Below, in pieces: positions 12,124 through 23,989 of a stretch of 64,000 nucleotides of DNA (its first letter is position 1; the number at the start of each line of letters is the position of its first letter). Origin of the DNA: Tillus elongatus (Eukaryota > Arthropoda > Insecta > Coleoptera > Cleridae); NCBI GenBank assembly GCA_964006375.1, contig OZ023262.1:89011654-89075653 (forward strand), written 5' to 3'. The notes beneath the pieces are model-generated. The model was not told the DNA's origin, ran no database searches, and was given only the letters and a program-made list of their open reading frames with translations. A program made the translations under genes and the position numbers.

Positions 12124-13695
12124 TACTTCGGGACGCAGCAAGTGCATTATAGTAGTGAATTTTCATAAGAATTGTACACTATTTGTAAGGTATATTATCA
12201 AAACTAATTCTTTAAATTTAAATGGACCTGGGAGACCGGTTTTAGAGGTCACAGTTAGCGAATATTTAAATATGTTTCTATGGAGTTAAAAAATTATAGT
12301 TTGGTAGATATATATGTAAGTACCTACTGTAAGTCTCTTTAAAAAACTTTGTTTCAAATTTCATTCAAGTCACAAAGGTGTTCTGAAAAAAAAATATTTA
12401 CAAAGGGAATGTACCTGTCAAATCATAAATATGGCAGGTATTTTTCCTTTTAATTACTTGGATGGTTTTGTTTTGGTCAACCCAATCAAACTAGTTTTTG
12501 CAAACAAGACAACAAAACATGTTTTTTTAAACCAACTTGTAGTTATCCGCGAAGCTCATTATGTTACTTTTCTTTAATTTAGTACCCAGGCTGCGTTTAC
12601 ATAGGTGTTACTATGGTTCAAGATTGAAGACTCTAGCTTAATAGGAAATTGAGTCATCGGATTTCAAATATTTTTACAAAAACTCTCTACCATAATATGT
12701 TTTCGGCACCCATAACTTTTTCAACACTTATTTACTGTTGCTGTATCTACACTTTTTGAAAATAATGAAATATTGTAGCTCTCCATGTAAGACTGACAAA
12801 CAAGGCAACCTAAATTTCATGTTTGGAAAAATATTTTAAACAAATGAAATCGGGTAACAATGTAAACATGAAATGAAAATCTTGGTTCTCTGCTTTGTCG
12901 CAGAGGTTCCCCTTCCCCTTCTGCATGCATACAATCACCCTCAATGCATAAACAAGAACAATGTAAACAAGAAAAGATACTTGGGAACCACCCGCAAGAA
13001 AGTTACGGGACCTGCGGTTAATATAGGGGTTCTGTGCGGGACAAACAGAATTTTAAGAAGGTATAGCTGCAAAACGGGATGACGGCAGCTTATAGAGGTC
13101 CAACTAAGCTGGTTTTTTTCGCACTTTTTACTCACATTTACTTTTATTTTCTTCCCCGCCCAACACTCCTATTCACTCCTGGTCCCGTAACTTTCTTGGG
13201 GGCTGCTTGCAAGAGATATTTATTGTGGTTTGTGAATCCAAAAAGAGATTTAAGCATGTTTCTGAATATTTTTTCTAAAACGCCCCCGTGTGCTAATCTG
13301 CAAATTTACCGAAAATTTAATTTTTATTTACAAAACGAATGTACCTGCCAAATTATAAACGTGGCGGGTATTTTTCCTTATTAGTCGCTTGGATGACCCG
13401 TTTTAGTCCACTCAATGGAAACAGTTTCTGCAAACAAAATAAGAGAAATGGTTTTCTAAAACAAATTTATCGTTGGTTGTGAAACTCATTGTGTTATTTG
13501 TTAAATTTAGTACCCACGCTGCTTTTATATAGGTTTTAGTATGTATCAAAACTGAAGATTCTAGTTTAATCGGAAATTGAGTTATCACCATTTGGAATAT
13601 TTTTACGAAAATTCGCTACCACAATGCACTTGCTGCACCTAAACATTTTTTGACATTTATTTACTATTGCTGTATCCATACTTTTTGAAAATGTA

Positions 13696-13781
<86 letters not shown>

Positions 13782-13860
13782 AATACAAAATTTTGAAATT
13801 AAAATTTTAACAATTTACACATCTCTTTATTGGTATAATTTAAATTACTGCATGATATTA
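12124..13860 (+). repeat. Left arm of a composite inverted repeat
   Basis: Begins with an M motif (GACGCAGCAAGTGCATTATA) and matches, in inverted orientation, most of 17770-19590. The arm contains an internal direct duplication: 12395-12730 and 13310-13660 share phrases such as AATGTACCTG, GGCAGGTATTTTTCC/GGCGGGTATTTTTCC and TTTAGTACCCA. An inverted M motif ends the second unit (13612-13640). The (TA)n tract at 13701-13778 lies within the homologous part. Small frames here are not conserved as proteins. Confidence 0.75.
13701..13778. repeat. (TA)n microsatellite inside the left arm
   Basis: About 39 TA units between AATGTAATAAA and AACAATACAAAATTTTG. The opposed arm has only AATAAATATAAACAATCC at the same place (about 17838-17856 on the reverse strand), so the tract is specific to this copy. 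Confidence 0.97.
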
Positions 13861-14660
13861 TGTAGTTTCATTTACCTCAACTTTTCCACATATGGCATGG
13901 AGAGTAAATAATAATGAAAATTCACTAAAAACTAAAAGTAAACAGTAAGTACCTTATTCCAAGATTCTAAGGTATTAGCTAAGTCTTATTATTAGTTTAT
14001 GACGTATGTAAACAAAGAAGAAGAAGAAGATAATCTCGAAATCGACTGCCCCCCCCCCCCTCTACTGACAGTTTGCAAAATAACAAATGAAAATGACAAA
14101 TAGGTAACTGGCGTTGTCAAATTTAACTAGGAGAGGGCAATGAGTCTTAAATACCTTGAAGAATGGGAAGCTTAATATTTATACATAATCAAACGTTGTT
14201 CTAAATTGCCTTTAAACAAATTGAATAATTTTCATTATTTAAATTTTTATTTATTGCGATATATATTGCCCAATATCTTCAAATTCAGATGACAGTTTTG
14301 ACAAATGGCAACCCCGCTGATTGTTTATTGTGACATATTTTTCTAACCTGTTCGTTTGAAGTTTACTTTGGAGCATTTGTTTGCAATAGCAGCGTAACCC
14401 TGATATAGCTGTCTGACCGTGTCTAACATTATAGGCACGCATTCAGAGGTAATTTCAGGTTATATCGTAAATTATTTATTTTTTATTTGGTTATAACTCA
14501 GAATCTACTAAACCGATTACATTTAAATTTGGTAGAGAGAACCATTGATATAATATCTACGTGCGTGTAAAGTTTTAGTTTCATACTTCTAGTAATTTAA
14601 AAGATATTTCCTTTTCAAACAGTTTTTCACATTTTTTGCTGAAAGTATGTGAGTGTCAAA
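13861..14660. other. Unassigned sequence with small simple repeats
   Basis: Contains an (AAG)n run at 14018-14032 and a 10-12 base poly-C run near 14049. No gene recognised. Confidence 0.45.
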
Positions 14661-14664
14661 ACTC

Positions 14665-14756
14665 TCTCAAGAACTCATCCAACATATTAACAAAATGAAG
14701 GAAATTGCCAAATTTGGTTTCGATTGGTAAAGTATTTTTTGAGTTATCGGTTTGAT
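14665..14756 (-). repeat. B arm start, reverse
   Basis: Short reverse-strand B-arm piece (CAAATTTGGTTTCGATTGG, TTTTTGAGTTATCGGTTTGA) abutting a (TA)n tract. Confidence 0.7.
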
Positions 14757-14758
14757 AC

Positions 14759-14763
<5 letters not shown>

Positions 14764-14844
<81 letters not shown>
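14764..14844. repeat. (TA)n microsatellite
   Basis: About 40 TA units between reverse B and A arms. Confidence 0.97.
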
Positions 14845-14848
<4 letters not shown>

Positions 14849-14854
14849 CATATA

Positions 14855-14990
14855 TAAACTTTTCAACTGTCCTTGGGTTTGGGTTCTAGGGTCCCTAATT
14901 CGTGCTCATTTGAAGAAATCTTCCAAAAATCTTACCATCGATACCTCTCTATTAGTGAATGTTCTTAATGAAAATTCACTAATATGTAAA
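14855..14990 (-). repeat. A arm, reverse
   Basis: Reverse A arm (GGGTTCTAGGGTCCCTAATT, CGTGCTCATTTGAAGAAA) ending in the hairpin TTAGTGAATGTTC...GAAAATTCACTAA. Confidence 0.75.
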
Positions 14991-16080
14991 TAGTGCGAAT
15001 TTTTTTTACCTATGGATTAGGTCAGTTACCGCCAATGGAATTTTACAGGTTTTCTCTCGTCAACAATATTAACATAAATCATTCAGAACGGAAATTTACA
15101 GAACGATAAAATTGATAAAAGCACCTATTACCTAGTTATTTTATATACTCAAAATGTTTCCCATTATTTGCTATGCACGAATTCAGTTTTTCTATATTAG
15201 AAGATAATTGACATTGGCTACAAATTGATCAACATAAATATTTCTTACTGCGTCCCGAACTTCTGTTTCCATTCAATATTTTCAAGAATAACACGATTGG
15301 AAAAAAATTAAGCAGCGCCCGCCAGCATTCACAATATTTAGAATAAGTACACTTGGAGAACCCAAATCACCACAACACATATTTCAGAGACCTTACGATC
15401 GTTTCGTTAACCATATCAACATCTTCAGAGGAAGAAAAATTTTAAAATTAAACTAAAAGCTACAGCGTATTTATATCGCGTCTAGGTAAACGAACTAGTC
15501 CGAAGTAAAACTGTCGTCGACGACCCATCGTTTGTCTATTGTGTAGTGAACCGACGAGGTCGAAGACCTGCTTTAATCTTCTGGTTGACAAATTTATGAG
15601 CTTTTATCTAATGTGCTTAAAAAGAAAGGTACCGAGTTATTTAAGGAATCTGCACGTTCGTTTTGCTCTAGAAATTTACTATTTGAATATTGGAGCAAGC
15701 CGACAAGCACATCTGGCGGAACAGACACCATAAAATCCGCTCATATTTTTTGTAAAAAAACAAGAGTGTTTAGCTCACAATATTAACCTTAACGAAGGAT
15801 AAATAATTCAACTAAAATTCTACATAAAAACAATATTTATATTGATTTTTATTCTACATAAAAACAAGCATTTATATGGATTTCTTAGATACAAAGGAAA
15901 CGAAAGGGGGTCTTTAAGTCGAGACAAACGTAGATATTAGTATATCTATAGACAGGCCGAGTTATTGACAATAATTTATTATTCTGTCAGACAAATTAGG
16001 AGTGTTTAAGTGGTCAAATGCAAAGCGAAAATAAACGGCTTGAAATTTAAGGTGCCGCAATAAATATTTATAATCTTATA
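14991..16080. other. Unassigned sequence
   Basis: No gene recognised. 15355-15440 resembles 5212-5300 (CCCAAATCACCACAACACAT ... CATCTTCAGAGG), so a dispersed repeat is present. A local duplication of a TACATAAAAACAA-type phrase lies at 15820-15870. Confidence 0.45.
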
Positions 16081-16735
<655 letters not shown>

Positions 16736-17769
16736 TTTGAACTCGGCTAAAAACATTCATTCGTTATTAGTAGTTTTTGTATATTTTATTAAATCAACGA
16801 ACCAGAATAGAAGCAATTGTGGGTAAAAATAAGAAATATACTTAACGATAAATTCTAGGTAATTGCGCCATCTATAGCCTATCTGTTATAGTATAATAAG
16901 AAAGTTGTTTTGTGAACTGTTCTGTTTTTATCTAACATCAATAATGCCATTATCCTGGGAAAATGGAAATTTCTCATTACTCGCCCTAGTAATAACTTCA
17001 TTTCAAAGTAGTTATAAAAGTTATTAAAACAGTTAATGTAACCTTTCCTTGTCCAAAATACGTAGTAAACTCTACACGGGAAATGAAACACTCTAAGTCG
17101 CTGCTGTGAGAAAATTAATTTCCTTGAAAATCGTTGTGACAACTTTATAATACAAATAAAAGTTCGTGGTAATAACTAAATCTCATTGGGTTAACTTAGT
17201 CGGATAACAGTAAATTGTGCCGCAACCCCCAACAAAACTGTAATGCAGTTAGCACGGTGGAAAAGCGTGTTGCTTTGGGTTTCCTCGAGATAATGTACCG
17301 CCGCATTGGCAGATGGCGCTGCTAGTGTGCATACTGCAAACTGTAACAGCAGTATGTTCTGTTGTGGTGCTTACTAGTACACGTTGTAGATACCTAAATT
17401 CTGAGTCAATAATATCCAGTTTACTGAATAATAAATGACTAAGAAACTTTTCGAGGAAAATATGGAAAATCTGATAGTCGCTGAGTTCACATACCCATAG
17501 AAAATGTTTTGTTTCAGTAATTTTGTTATTCTAAAGAGATAACTGTATCGTTTTTAAATATAAGAATAATGTTTGTTCAGTGTATTATTAAACTAAATAA
17601 TAGGCAACTGTAATAATTGTTACCGTCTATTAAACAATCTGGACGCAGCAAGTCCGTTATTGCAGCGAATTTTCATAGAAATAGTAATAGTAATGATAAT
17701 AGTAATATACCTACCTCAAACTAATACAATAAGTACTTATAACATCTAGGTAGATACTACAAAGTACAT
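16736..17769. other. Unassigned sequence with one M motif
   Basis: No gene recognised. An M motif (GGACGCAGCAAGTCCGTTAT) occurs at 17640-17675. A stretch near 17250-17400 is less AT-rich but shows no reading frame I can assign. Confidence 0.45.
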
Positions 17770-19590
17770 ACATCTCTGGTTAAAATTATATAAACAGATG
17801 TTAAGTTAAATTATTAAAATCTTAATTTCAAAATTTTGGATTGTTTATATTTATTTCATTTTCAAAAAGTATGGATACAGCAATAGCAAGTAAGTGTTGA
17901 AAAAAGTTTATGGTAGCGAATTTTCATAAAAATATTTCAAATGTTGATAACCCAATTTCTTATTAAACTAGAATCTTCAGTTTTGACAGATAGTAAAACC
18001 TATATAAAAGCAACGTGAATACTAAATTTTAAAAATAACCCAATGAGCTTCACAGATAACTAAAAATTTGTTTTAAGAAACCTTTTTTGTTATTTTGTTG
18101 GCAGACACTGGTTCGACTGAGTTGATTAAAACCGATCGTTCAAGCGATTAATTCGGAAAAATACTTACCTGCCACCTATAATTTCATAGATGCATTCCGT
18201 TTGTAAATAAAAATTAAATTTTCGGTAAATTTGCAGATTAGCACATGGGGAGTGTTTAAAAAATTATTTTCAAAAATATGCTTAGAACCCCCTCTGGATG
18301 CTCAAACCATAAGAAAAATTTCTTGCAAACAGCCCACAAGAAACTTACGGGACCAAGGGTGAATAGAGGTGCTGGGCGGAGAAGAATATAAAAAGGAAAT
18401 GTGAGCGAAAAGTGCGAAAGAAACAGCTTAGTTGGACCTCGCGAAGCTACCTTTATCCCATTTTGTAGCTATACCTCCTCAAAATCGTGATTACCGCGCG
18501 CAGAACCTCTATACTCATCGCAGGTGCCGTAACTTTCTTAGGGGTTGCTCCAAAGGAACTTTTCTTGTTTACAATGTTCTTGTTTATGCATTGAGGGTGA
18601 TTGTAGGCATGCAGAAGGGGAAGGAAAACCTCCGCGACGAAGACGCCAACCAAGATTTTCAATTTATGTTTAAATTGTCATCTAATTTCATTTTTTTTTC
18701 CAAAAAGGATTTTCGGGTTGCCTTGTTTGTCAGTCTTACATAGTAAGCTGCAATATTTTATCATTTTCAAAAAGTATGGATACAGTAGCCATTAATAGGT
18801 GTTGGAAACGGTCTGAGTGCAGCAAGTATGTAAACGCACTGTGGGTACTAAATTAAAGAAAAACTACATAATGAGCTTCGCGGATAACTACAAGTTTGTT
18901 TTAAAAAAACTTTTTTGTTGTTTATTGTTTGCAAAAACTGGATGGGTTGACTAAAATAAAAGCATCCAAGCAATTAATAAGGAAACATACCTGCCATATT
19001 TATAATTTGACAGGTGCATTCTCTTTGTAACACAATTTTTTAAACACATTTTCAATACTGACATATTATACTCAGTAAGTGGTGGACGTGCCTCCACCTA
19101 GTTGCGGAACCAAGTAGTATGCTGTCACGCCAGCTCCAAATAGCACAAAGTGTTAAAAAATAGAGACTTGATACAGTAAACTAACAATTAAGAAAATTGT
19201 CAGCCCTGGCCTATTTCTGCCCAAATATAGGGACCAAGTATGTAAGACTTGATGCATTTTCACAACAATTAGAACCGTAGACCGGTTTCGCTCTCATTAG
19301 AGCTCTTCAGTACGGCATACTAATTGCAGCAAAAATGCACCAAAAATAATACGGCTATCGTATGGCCAGTCTTAAAATACTAGTAAGACTCAGACTTAGG
19401 TCCAAATTTTAATTTTTTAGCTCCATATAAAATTAATATTTTTTAAAATAATCGCTAACTGAGACTCTAGAACCGATCTCCCACGTCGATTTAAATTTAT
19501 AGAATTGGTTTTGATAATATATCTTACTAATAGTGTACAATTGTTATGAAAATTCACTGCTATAAGGCACTTGCTGCGTCCCGCACTTTT
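17770..19590 (-). repeat. Right arm of the composite inverted repeat
   Basis: Reverse-strand counterpart of 12124-13860. It ends with an inverted M motif (GGCACTTGCTGCGTCCCGC, 19567-19585). It is interrupted by a different repeat at about 19075-19395, which has a second copy at 36736-37049. At 17838-17856 it keeps an unexpanded AATAAATATAAACAAT where the left arm has a (TA)n tract. Confidence 0.75.
19075..19395 (+). mobile_element. Dispersed repeat, family 3 (plus copy)
   Basis: Shares long stretches in inverted orientation with 36736-37049: GTTGCGGAACCAAGTAGTAT, GCCAGCTCCAAATAGCACAA, CATTAGAGCTCTTCAGTACG. It splits the right arm of the composite inverted repeat, so it is a later insertion. 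Non-coding; class unknown. A small part of it recurs near 30490 (AGAGCTCTTCAG). Confidence 0.6.
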
Positions 19591-19599
19591 TCTACTCTT

Positions 19600-20250
19600 C
19601 TAAAACGAAAAAATATTAGGACTTTTAAATTACTTATCATTGTAAGCTATTGTATCCTACAAGCTTGTCTTTCTGCTTAGACTAAACGTATAGTTCGTTA
19701 TCACTTGAGAAATATTTTAAATTGTTGTGTATCTAACAGCGATTTCATATCTATGTCGCTCCGCAAATTCTCGAAGTTTACGTCTGAAATCCTAAAATGA
19801 TATCCATCTTACCACAGGAATTACAGAAGATATAAACAGTATACATAAGAGAATTATAAAAGATATTATCAGCACTAAATTACAACTATCGTGTTAGACA
19901 GTGTCGCTTTCGGGAATTACCGTTTGTGAAATTCCCTAGACTTAACACTGATAGCCTGACATCTGTAATCACATAGAGGCTGATTCTGAGCGAAATCTAC
20001 ATAACGTGACTATTTTTGAGGAATTGTAAATATTTGAAAAACTTTATGTTTATGCGTTTTCTGAATTTACATCTAATTTAAGGTCTAATTGTTTGTGAAG
20101 TTTTTTTCCTATCTTCATTCCTTACTGAAAAAATGATGGTTAAAACAATTTTCAAAAATTGTCAATATTTCGAAAACTATAGATCATATTCTTTGCTTTT
20201 GGTATATTGATGTATTTTAGTCCAATACGCTTTTGACAAGTAAAACAAGT
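19600..20250. other. Unassigned AT-rich sequence
   Basis: No gene or repeat recognised up to the M motif at 20253-20290. Confidence 0.4.
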
Positions 20251-20289
20251 ATGGACGCAGCAAGTGCGTTATGGTAGTGAATGTTCATA

Positions 20290-20815
20290 GAAATGATCTC
20301 TGGCCTTGACGAGATCCCAGCAATTGTTCTCAAAAAATGCGCACCATAACTTGCTCCTGTCCTGACTCGTCTGTTTCAGACATCTTACAATAGAGGCATA
20401 TTCCCTAGTAACTGGAAAACTGCTCGAGTACAACCCGTCCCCAAGAAATGATCGAAAGCGCTTCCTAGCAACTACAGGCCTATTTCTCTCCTTTCAGTCA
20501 TCTCTAAAGTGATGGAAATATATAAACACCTAAATACTAAAATTTCTTGAAAAACACAGTCTAATCCACGACAGGCAGTATGGATTCCGTCAGCGCAGAT
20601 CAAATGCCGACCTGCTTTCCTTTGTCACCCATTCTTGGAACAAGTCTACGGAACTACACGGTGAATCCCAGATTGTCGCTCTAGACATATCCAAAGCATT
20701 CGACCAGGTCTGGCACGCAGCGCTGCTTAATAAATTACCGGCCTTTGGCCTACCACCAAAACTCTCTGTACGTGGACAGCAAATTTCCTCTCCAACCGGA
20801 GCATTTCTGTTGTCG
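20290..20815 (+). pseudogene. RT fingers region of copy 1, broken
   Basis: Reads SGLDEIPAIVLKKCAP, FPSNWKTARVQPVPKK and NYRPISLLSVISKVME with in-frame stops, then shifts frame through the KAFDQVW region (palm A, partly in a different frame, 20690-20720). Typical RT fingers and palm motifs; no intact frame remains. Confidence 0.82.
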
Positions 20816-21336
20816 TGGATGGCCATTCCTCTAAACTGTATCCAATTAATGCAGGAGTTCCGCAAGGTTCAGCTTTAGCCCCTACCTTGTTTCTCCTTCA
20901 CATCAGTGACCTCCTCTCTAGCACATCCAACCCAGTTCACAGTTACGCGGACGACAGCACCCTCCACTCCAATATACAATATTCTAAGCCTCTCTCTTTA
21001 GCCCAACTAGATGAGGATCGCAGACTCATGGAGGGTTCTATCTCCGCGCATCTCCAAAAAATATTAGACTGGGGAAGTAGAAATCTTGTACAATTCAACC
21101 CCACCAAATCACAGTGTTGCTTTCTTTCTCATAAGAGATACACCAGCCCTAGACTCATCACAATAAACAACCAAGTTATTCAAAGTAATGAGTTATTTTC
21201 ACTTGTTGGCATCTCTGTGGATCGAAATCTTAATTGGCACCAACATGTCACATCAATTGCAGAAGCGGCCGCTAAGAAATTAGGTTTCCTCTTCCGGGCT
21301 CGCAAATATTTTTCACCAGCTAATCTCTATACTTGA
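20815..21336 (+). pseudogene. RT palm and thumb of copy 1
   Basis: About 173 codons: INAGVPQGSALAPTLFLLHI (motif B), then the catalytic HSYADDSTLHS box, KILDWGSRNLVQFNPTKSQ (motif D) and LVGISVDRNLNWHQH (motif E). It stops at 21334-21336 where the family normally continues ([20 protein letters not shown]). The M at 20815 is not a natural start; it is only the first in-frame methionine after the upstream break. Confidence 0.85.
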
Positions 21337-21806
21337 TATACTTCACAAATAAGACCAAACCTCGAATACTGCTCCCACATCTGGGGTGCTGCCGCCGCTT
21401 CTACACCCGCTATCCTGGACTCCATTCAAAATAGAGCTATACGTCTCATCGGTGACCCTACTCTTACCCAAACGCTGCCATCCCTTGCCCACCGACGTGC
21501 CGTTGGTGACCTCTCTCTCTTTTATAGATATCTGCATGGGCACTGCTCAGATGAGCTTTCTTCCATAGTTCCTCCAACTGCTGCCCCCAACAGATCTACC
21601 AGTGGAACAGAGCGAATGCACCCTTTTACTGTCCAGGTCACCAGACATAGAACATCTTGTTATGCCCGCTCTTTTGTCCCGAGGACTTCCAAGTTGTTGA
21701 ACTCCTTGCCGGCACATGTTTTTCCTTCTTCCCCGAACCTCCAAACCTTCAAGTCTAGATTTAACAAGTTGCCTCTTTCCTCCTTGTCGACATCCAAGGT
21801 ACGATA
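21337..21806 (+). pseudogene. C-terminal region of copy 1
   Basis: After the stop at 21336 the same frame continues with [37 protein letters not shown]-like and [19 protein letters not shown] segments, then PRTSKLLNSLPAHVFPSS. This conserved C-terminal segment is shared by all four copies; its biochemical role is unknown to me. Confidence 0.75.
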
Positions 21807-21869
21807 GTATTTAGGCTGTACGCCCTCGTGGTGTGTTGTTGAAATTAAAAAAAAAAAAAACTCTGGCAA

Positions 21870-22148
21870 CAAATATTTGTATTTTATAACTTTTTTTCGT
21901 TTAACATAGAAATATAAATTTAGGCATATGGTTTCCTTTCATATCGTAAACTGACGTACCAAATTTGGTTACCATAGCTTTTATATTTTTGAGATAAAAA
22001 TTTTTCCGAAAGTAAACCCAAAATTTTCGCAGAAAACCTGGTTCGATTGATTTTCCTGGCCAACGAACTTATCCAAGCCACTTATAAAAGGAAGGTACAT
22101 GCTAAACTTTATCAACGGTTCATTATTTTTTTCGTTATCGGTGTGATA
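21870..22148 (-). repeat. B arm, reverse
   Basis: Reverse B arm (AAATTTGGTTACCATAGC, TTTTCCTGGCCAACGAACTT, TTTTTTCGTTATCGGTGTGA) directly left of a (TA)n tract; its outer part is lost beside the poly(A) end of copy 1. Confidence 0.75.
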
Positions 22149-22395
<247 letters not shown>

Positions 22396-22398
<3 letters not shown>

Positions 22399-22983
22399 GG
22401 TGTTCCAGGAGTTGTGTGTAGTTTTCACCCCCATCCCTTAAACGAGTCAATAAAGCGAGAAACTAACCAGCCAGGCATGTTCCTAGTAAAATATTACAAA
22501 AATAATGTTTATATGTCTGTTGACGATTTCTTTCCCATTTTCAACTAAAACTAATTTCAAAGAAGAGATGTCACAATAGGGGGTCTTATAGCCAAAATAT
22601 TCTAAATCAAATTACTCACAAACTGTGCATTTTATTGTAATTTACTAAGTATACCTTTTTTATTCAGTTTTCTAAATAGAATTCAATGTTTTTGTCCAGT
22701 GTTCCAAATATCCATTCCCACCCTCTAGAAAACAACTTTTAAAATTAAGATATTTTTGTTTTTTCTTATTTTGGACGTGTATTTTGGTTACTTGACTAAA
22801 CTTTCGAAATTTCATCAAAATCGAATGAGGAATTTGGAAGATGTGACCAAAAAAATATTTACAAGCCACCCCTTTGAGGGGTTGTATCTCCGTAATGAGG
22901 CATCGGAGGACACATGTTTATCAACAAAACCCTACTTATTTTTCGATATTCTATCAGCGGGTGCACACAACTCCTGGAACAGC

Positions 22984-22986
<3 letters not shown>
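22396..22986. mobile_element. 591-bp MITE inserted in (TA)n
   Basis: Termini are CAGGGTGTTCCAGGAGTTGT on the left and ACAACTCCTGGAACAGCCTG on the right, giving an inverted repeat of at least 23 bp. Both ends are followed by TA inside (TA)n tracts, consistent with a Tc1/mariner TA target. No transposase frame inside. Flanks are a reverse B arm and a reverse A arm, so it splits a two-armed repeat. Confidence 0.88.

Positions 22987-23056
<70 letters not shown>
22987..23056. repeat. (TA)n microsatellite
   Basis: About 35 TA units, the right part of the tract split by the 591-bp MITE. Confidence 0.97.
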
Positions 23057-23059
<3 letters not shown>

Positions 23060-23148
23060 ATATCAAAATTGTAACTGACCCGGATGTGGGTTCTAGGGGT
23101 CCTAAAACGCGCTCACTTGAAGAAGTTTTTTCTAAGAAAATGTCCTAA
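23060..23148 (-). repeat. A arm, reverse
   Basis: Reverse A arm (CTGACCCGGATGTGGGTTCT, GCGCTCACTTGAAGAAGTT), completing the two-armed repeat that starts at 21870. Confidence 0.75.
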
Positions 23149-23367
23149 TAGTATTTGTAATTATACAGGGAGGCTGAGAAATAATACTAACTTTGTTATG
23201 TTAAACGAAACACCCTGTATATTTTGCAGATTCTAATAAATTCAACGATGTAAGTTTTAAGTTATTTATTCATCACAATGAGACATTCATGTACTCAAAC
23301 TAAATTGAGTCACATGAATACACTGAAACAATGAAGATAAATCGTCTCATTTGTAATGTTGCTAAGT

Positions 23368-23515
23368 GCAACAAGATCTCTACCATTCCTACAGGAAGGC
23401 AGGGGTTTGGCAAAATTTCCAGGACAGTGAGGTGAAACTGCTCCCTGGTGTCGGTGATTGGCCATAATCGCAGCAATAGACCGACGTTAAAGAAACAAAA
23501 GCACACACACAAAAA
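23368..23515 (+). mobile_element. 5'-truncated SINE fragment
   Basis: Matches the 3' half of the SINE at 59073-59433: AGGAAGGCAGGGGTTTGGC, GAAACTGCTCCCTGG, GACGTTAAAGAAACAAAA, then a CA-rich tail. The tRNA-like head with A and B boxes is missing. Confidence 0.78.
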
Positions 23516-23985
23516 GTAGTTAGTCATTTTTTTGATAATAATAATTCATTTTCATTAGTTATAAGGTTTTTCTACGATTTGGTCCATTTATACATCAAAT
23601 TTATTTATTTAATATTTGTATGTCTTCGTTTTCACTTCAAAAATTACAATTTAAATGAGTACTGAGAATTTTCGATGTGTTATCACCCACGCTGTCAATG
23701 GGTTTTATGTCTATATTTAATCTCTGTTATTTCTCAACCATTGCTTAACATTTTAGCGTTGCTAGTATTACATTACTGCAGCTACTTTCAAATTCGCAAA
23801 AATTTCAGAACGGTTAAAATTGGCCTCATTTATGGTGTATGCCTTTTTCCTAAGACGTTACAGAAAATACATTTATCTAACCAAGAGTTTACCAGCGTCG
23901 CTAGATTGTAGATTTTTGTAGATTGTTTAATGAGTCGTATAGGCCGTTGGCTTATCAGCGCTGAGATCGTAGAGGGTCTTTTGTG
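23516..23985. other. Unassigned AT-rich sequence
   Basis: No gene or repeat recognised; a 78-codon frame at 23675-23911 has no family resemblance. Confidence 0.4.
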
Positions 23986-23989
23986 CAAT

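Larger units (their letters stand above)
20285..21860 (+). mobile_element. Non-LTR retrotransposon copy 1 of a four-copy family
   Basis: 5'-truncated element with degraded RT, followed by a C-terminal region and a 3' UTR ending TGTGGTGTGTTGTTGAAATT plus a poly(A) run at 21848-21860. Other copies: 23990-25475 (+), 44188-45505 (-), 57600-58240 (-). The 5' junction follows an M motif with only a few bases between. Motifs suggest the jockey/CR1 superfamily; clade uncertain. Confidence 0.87.
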
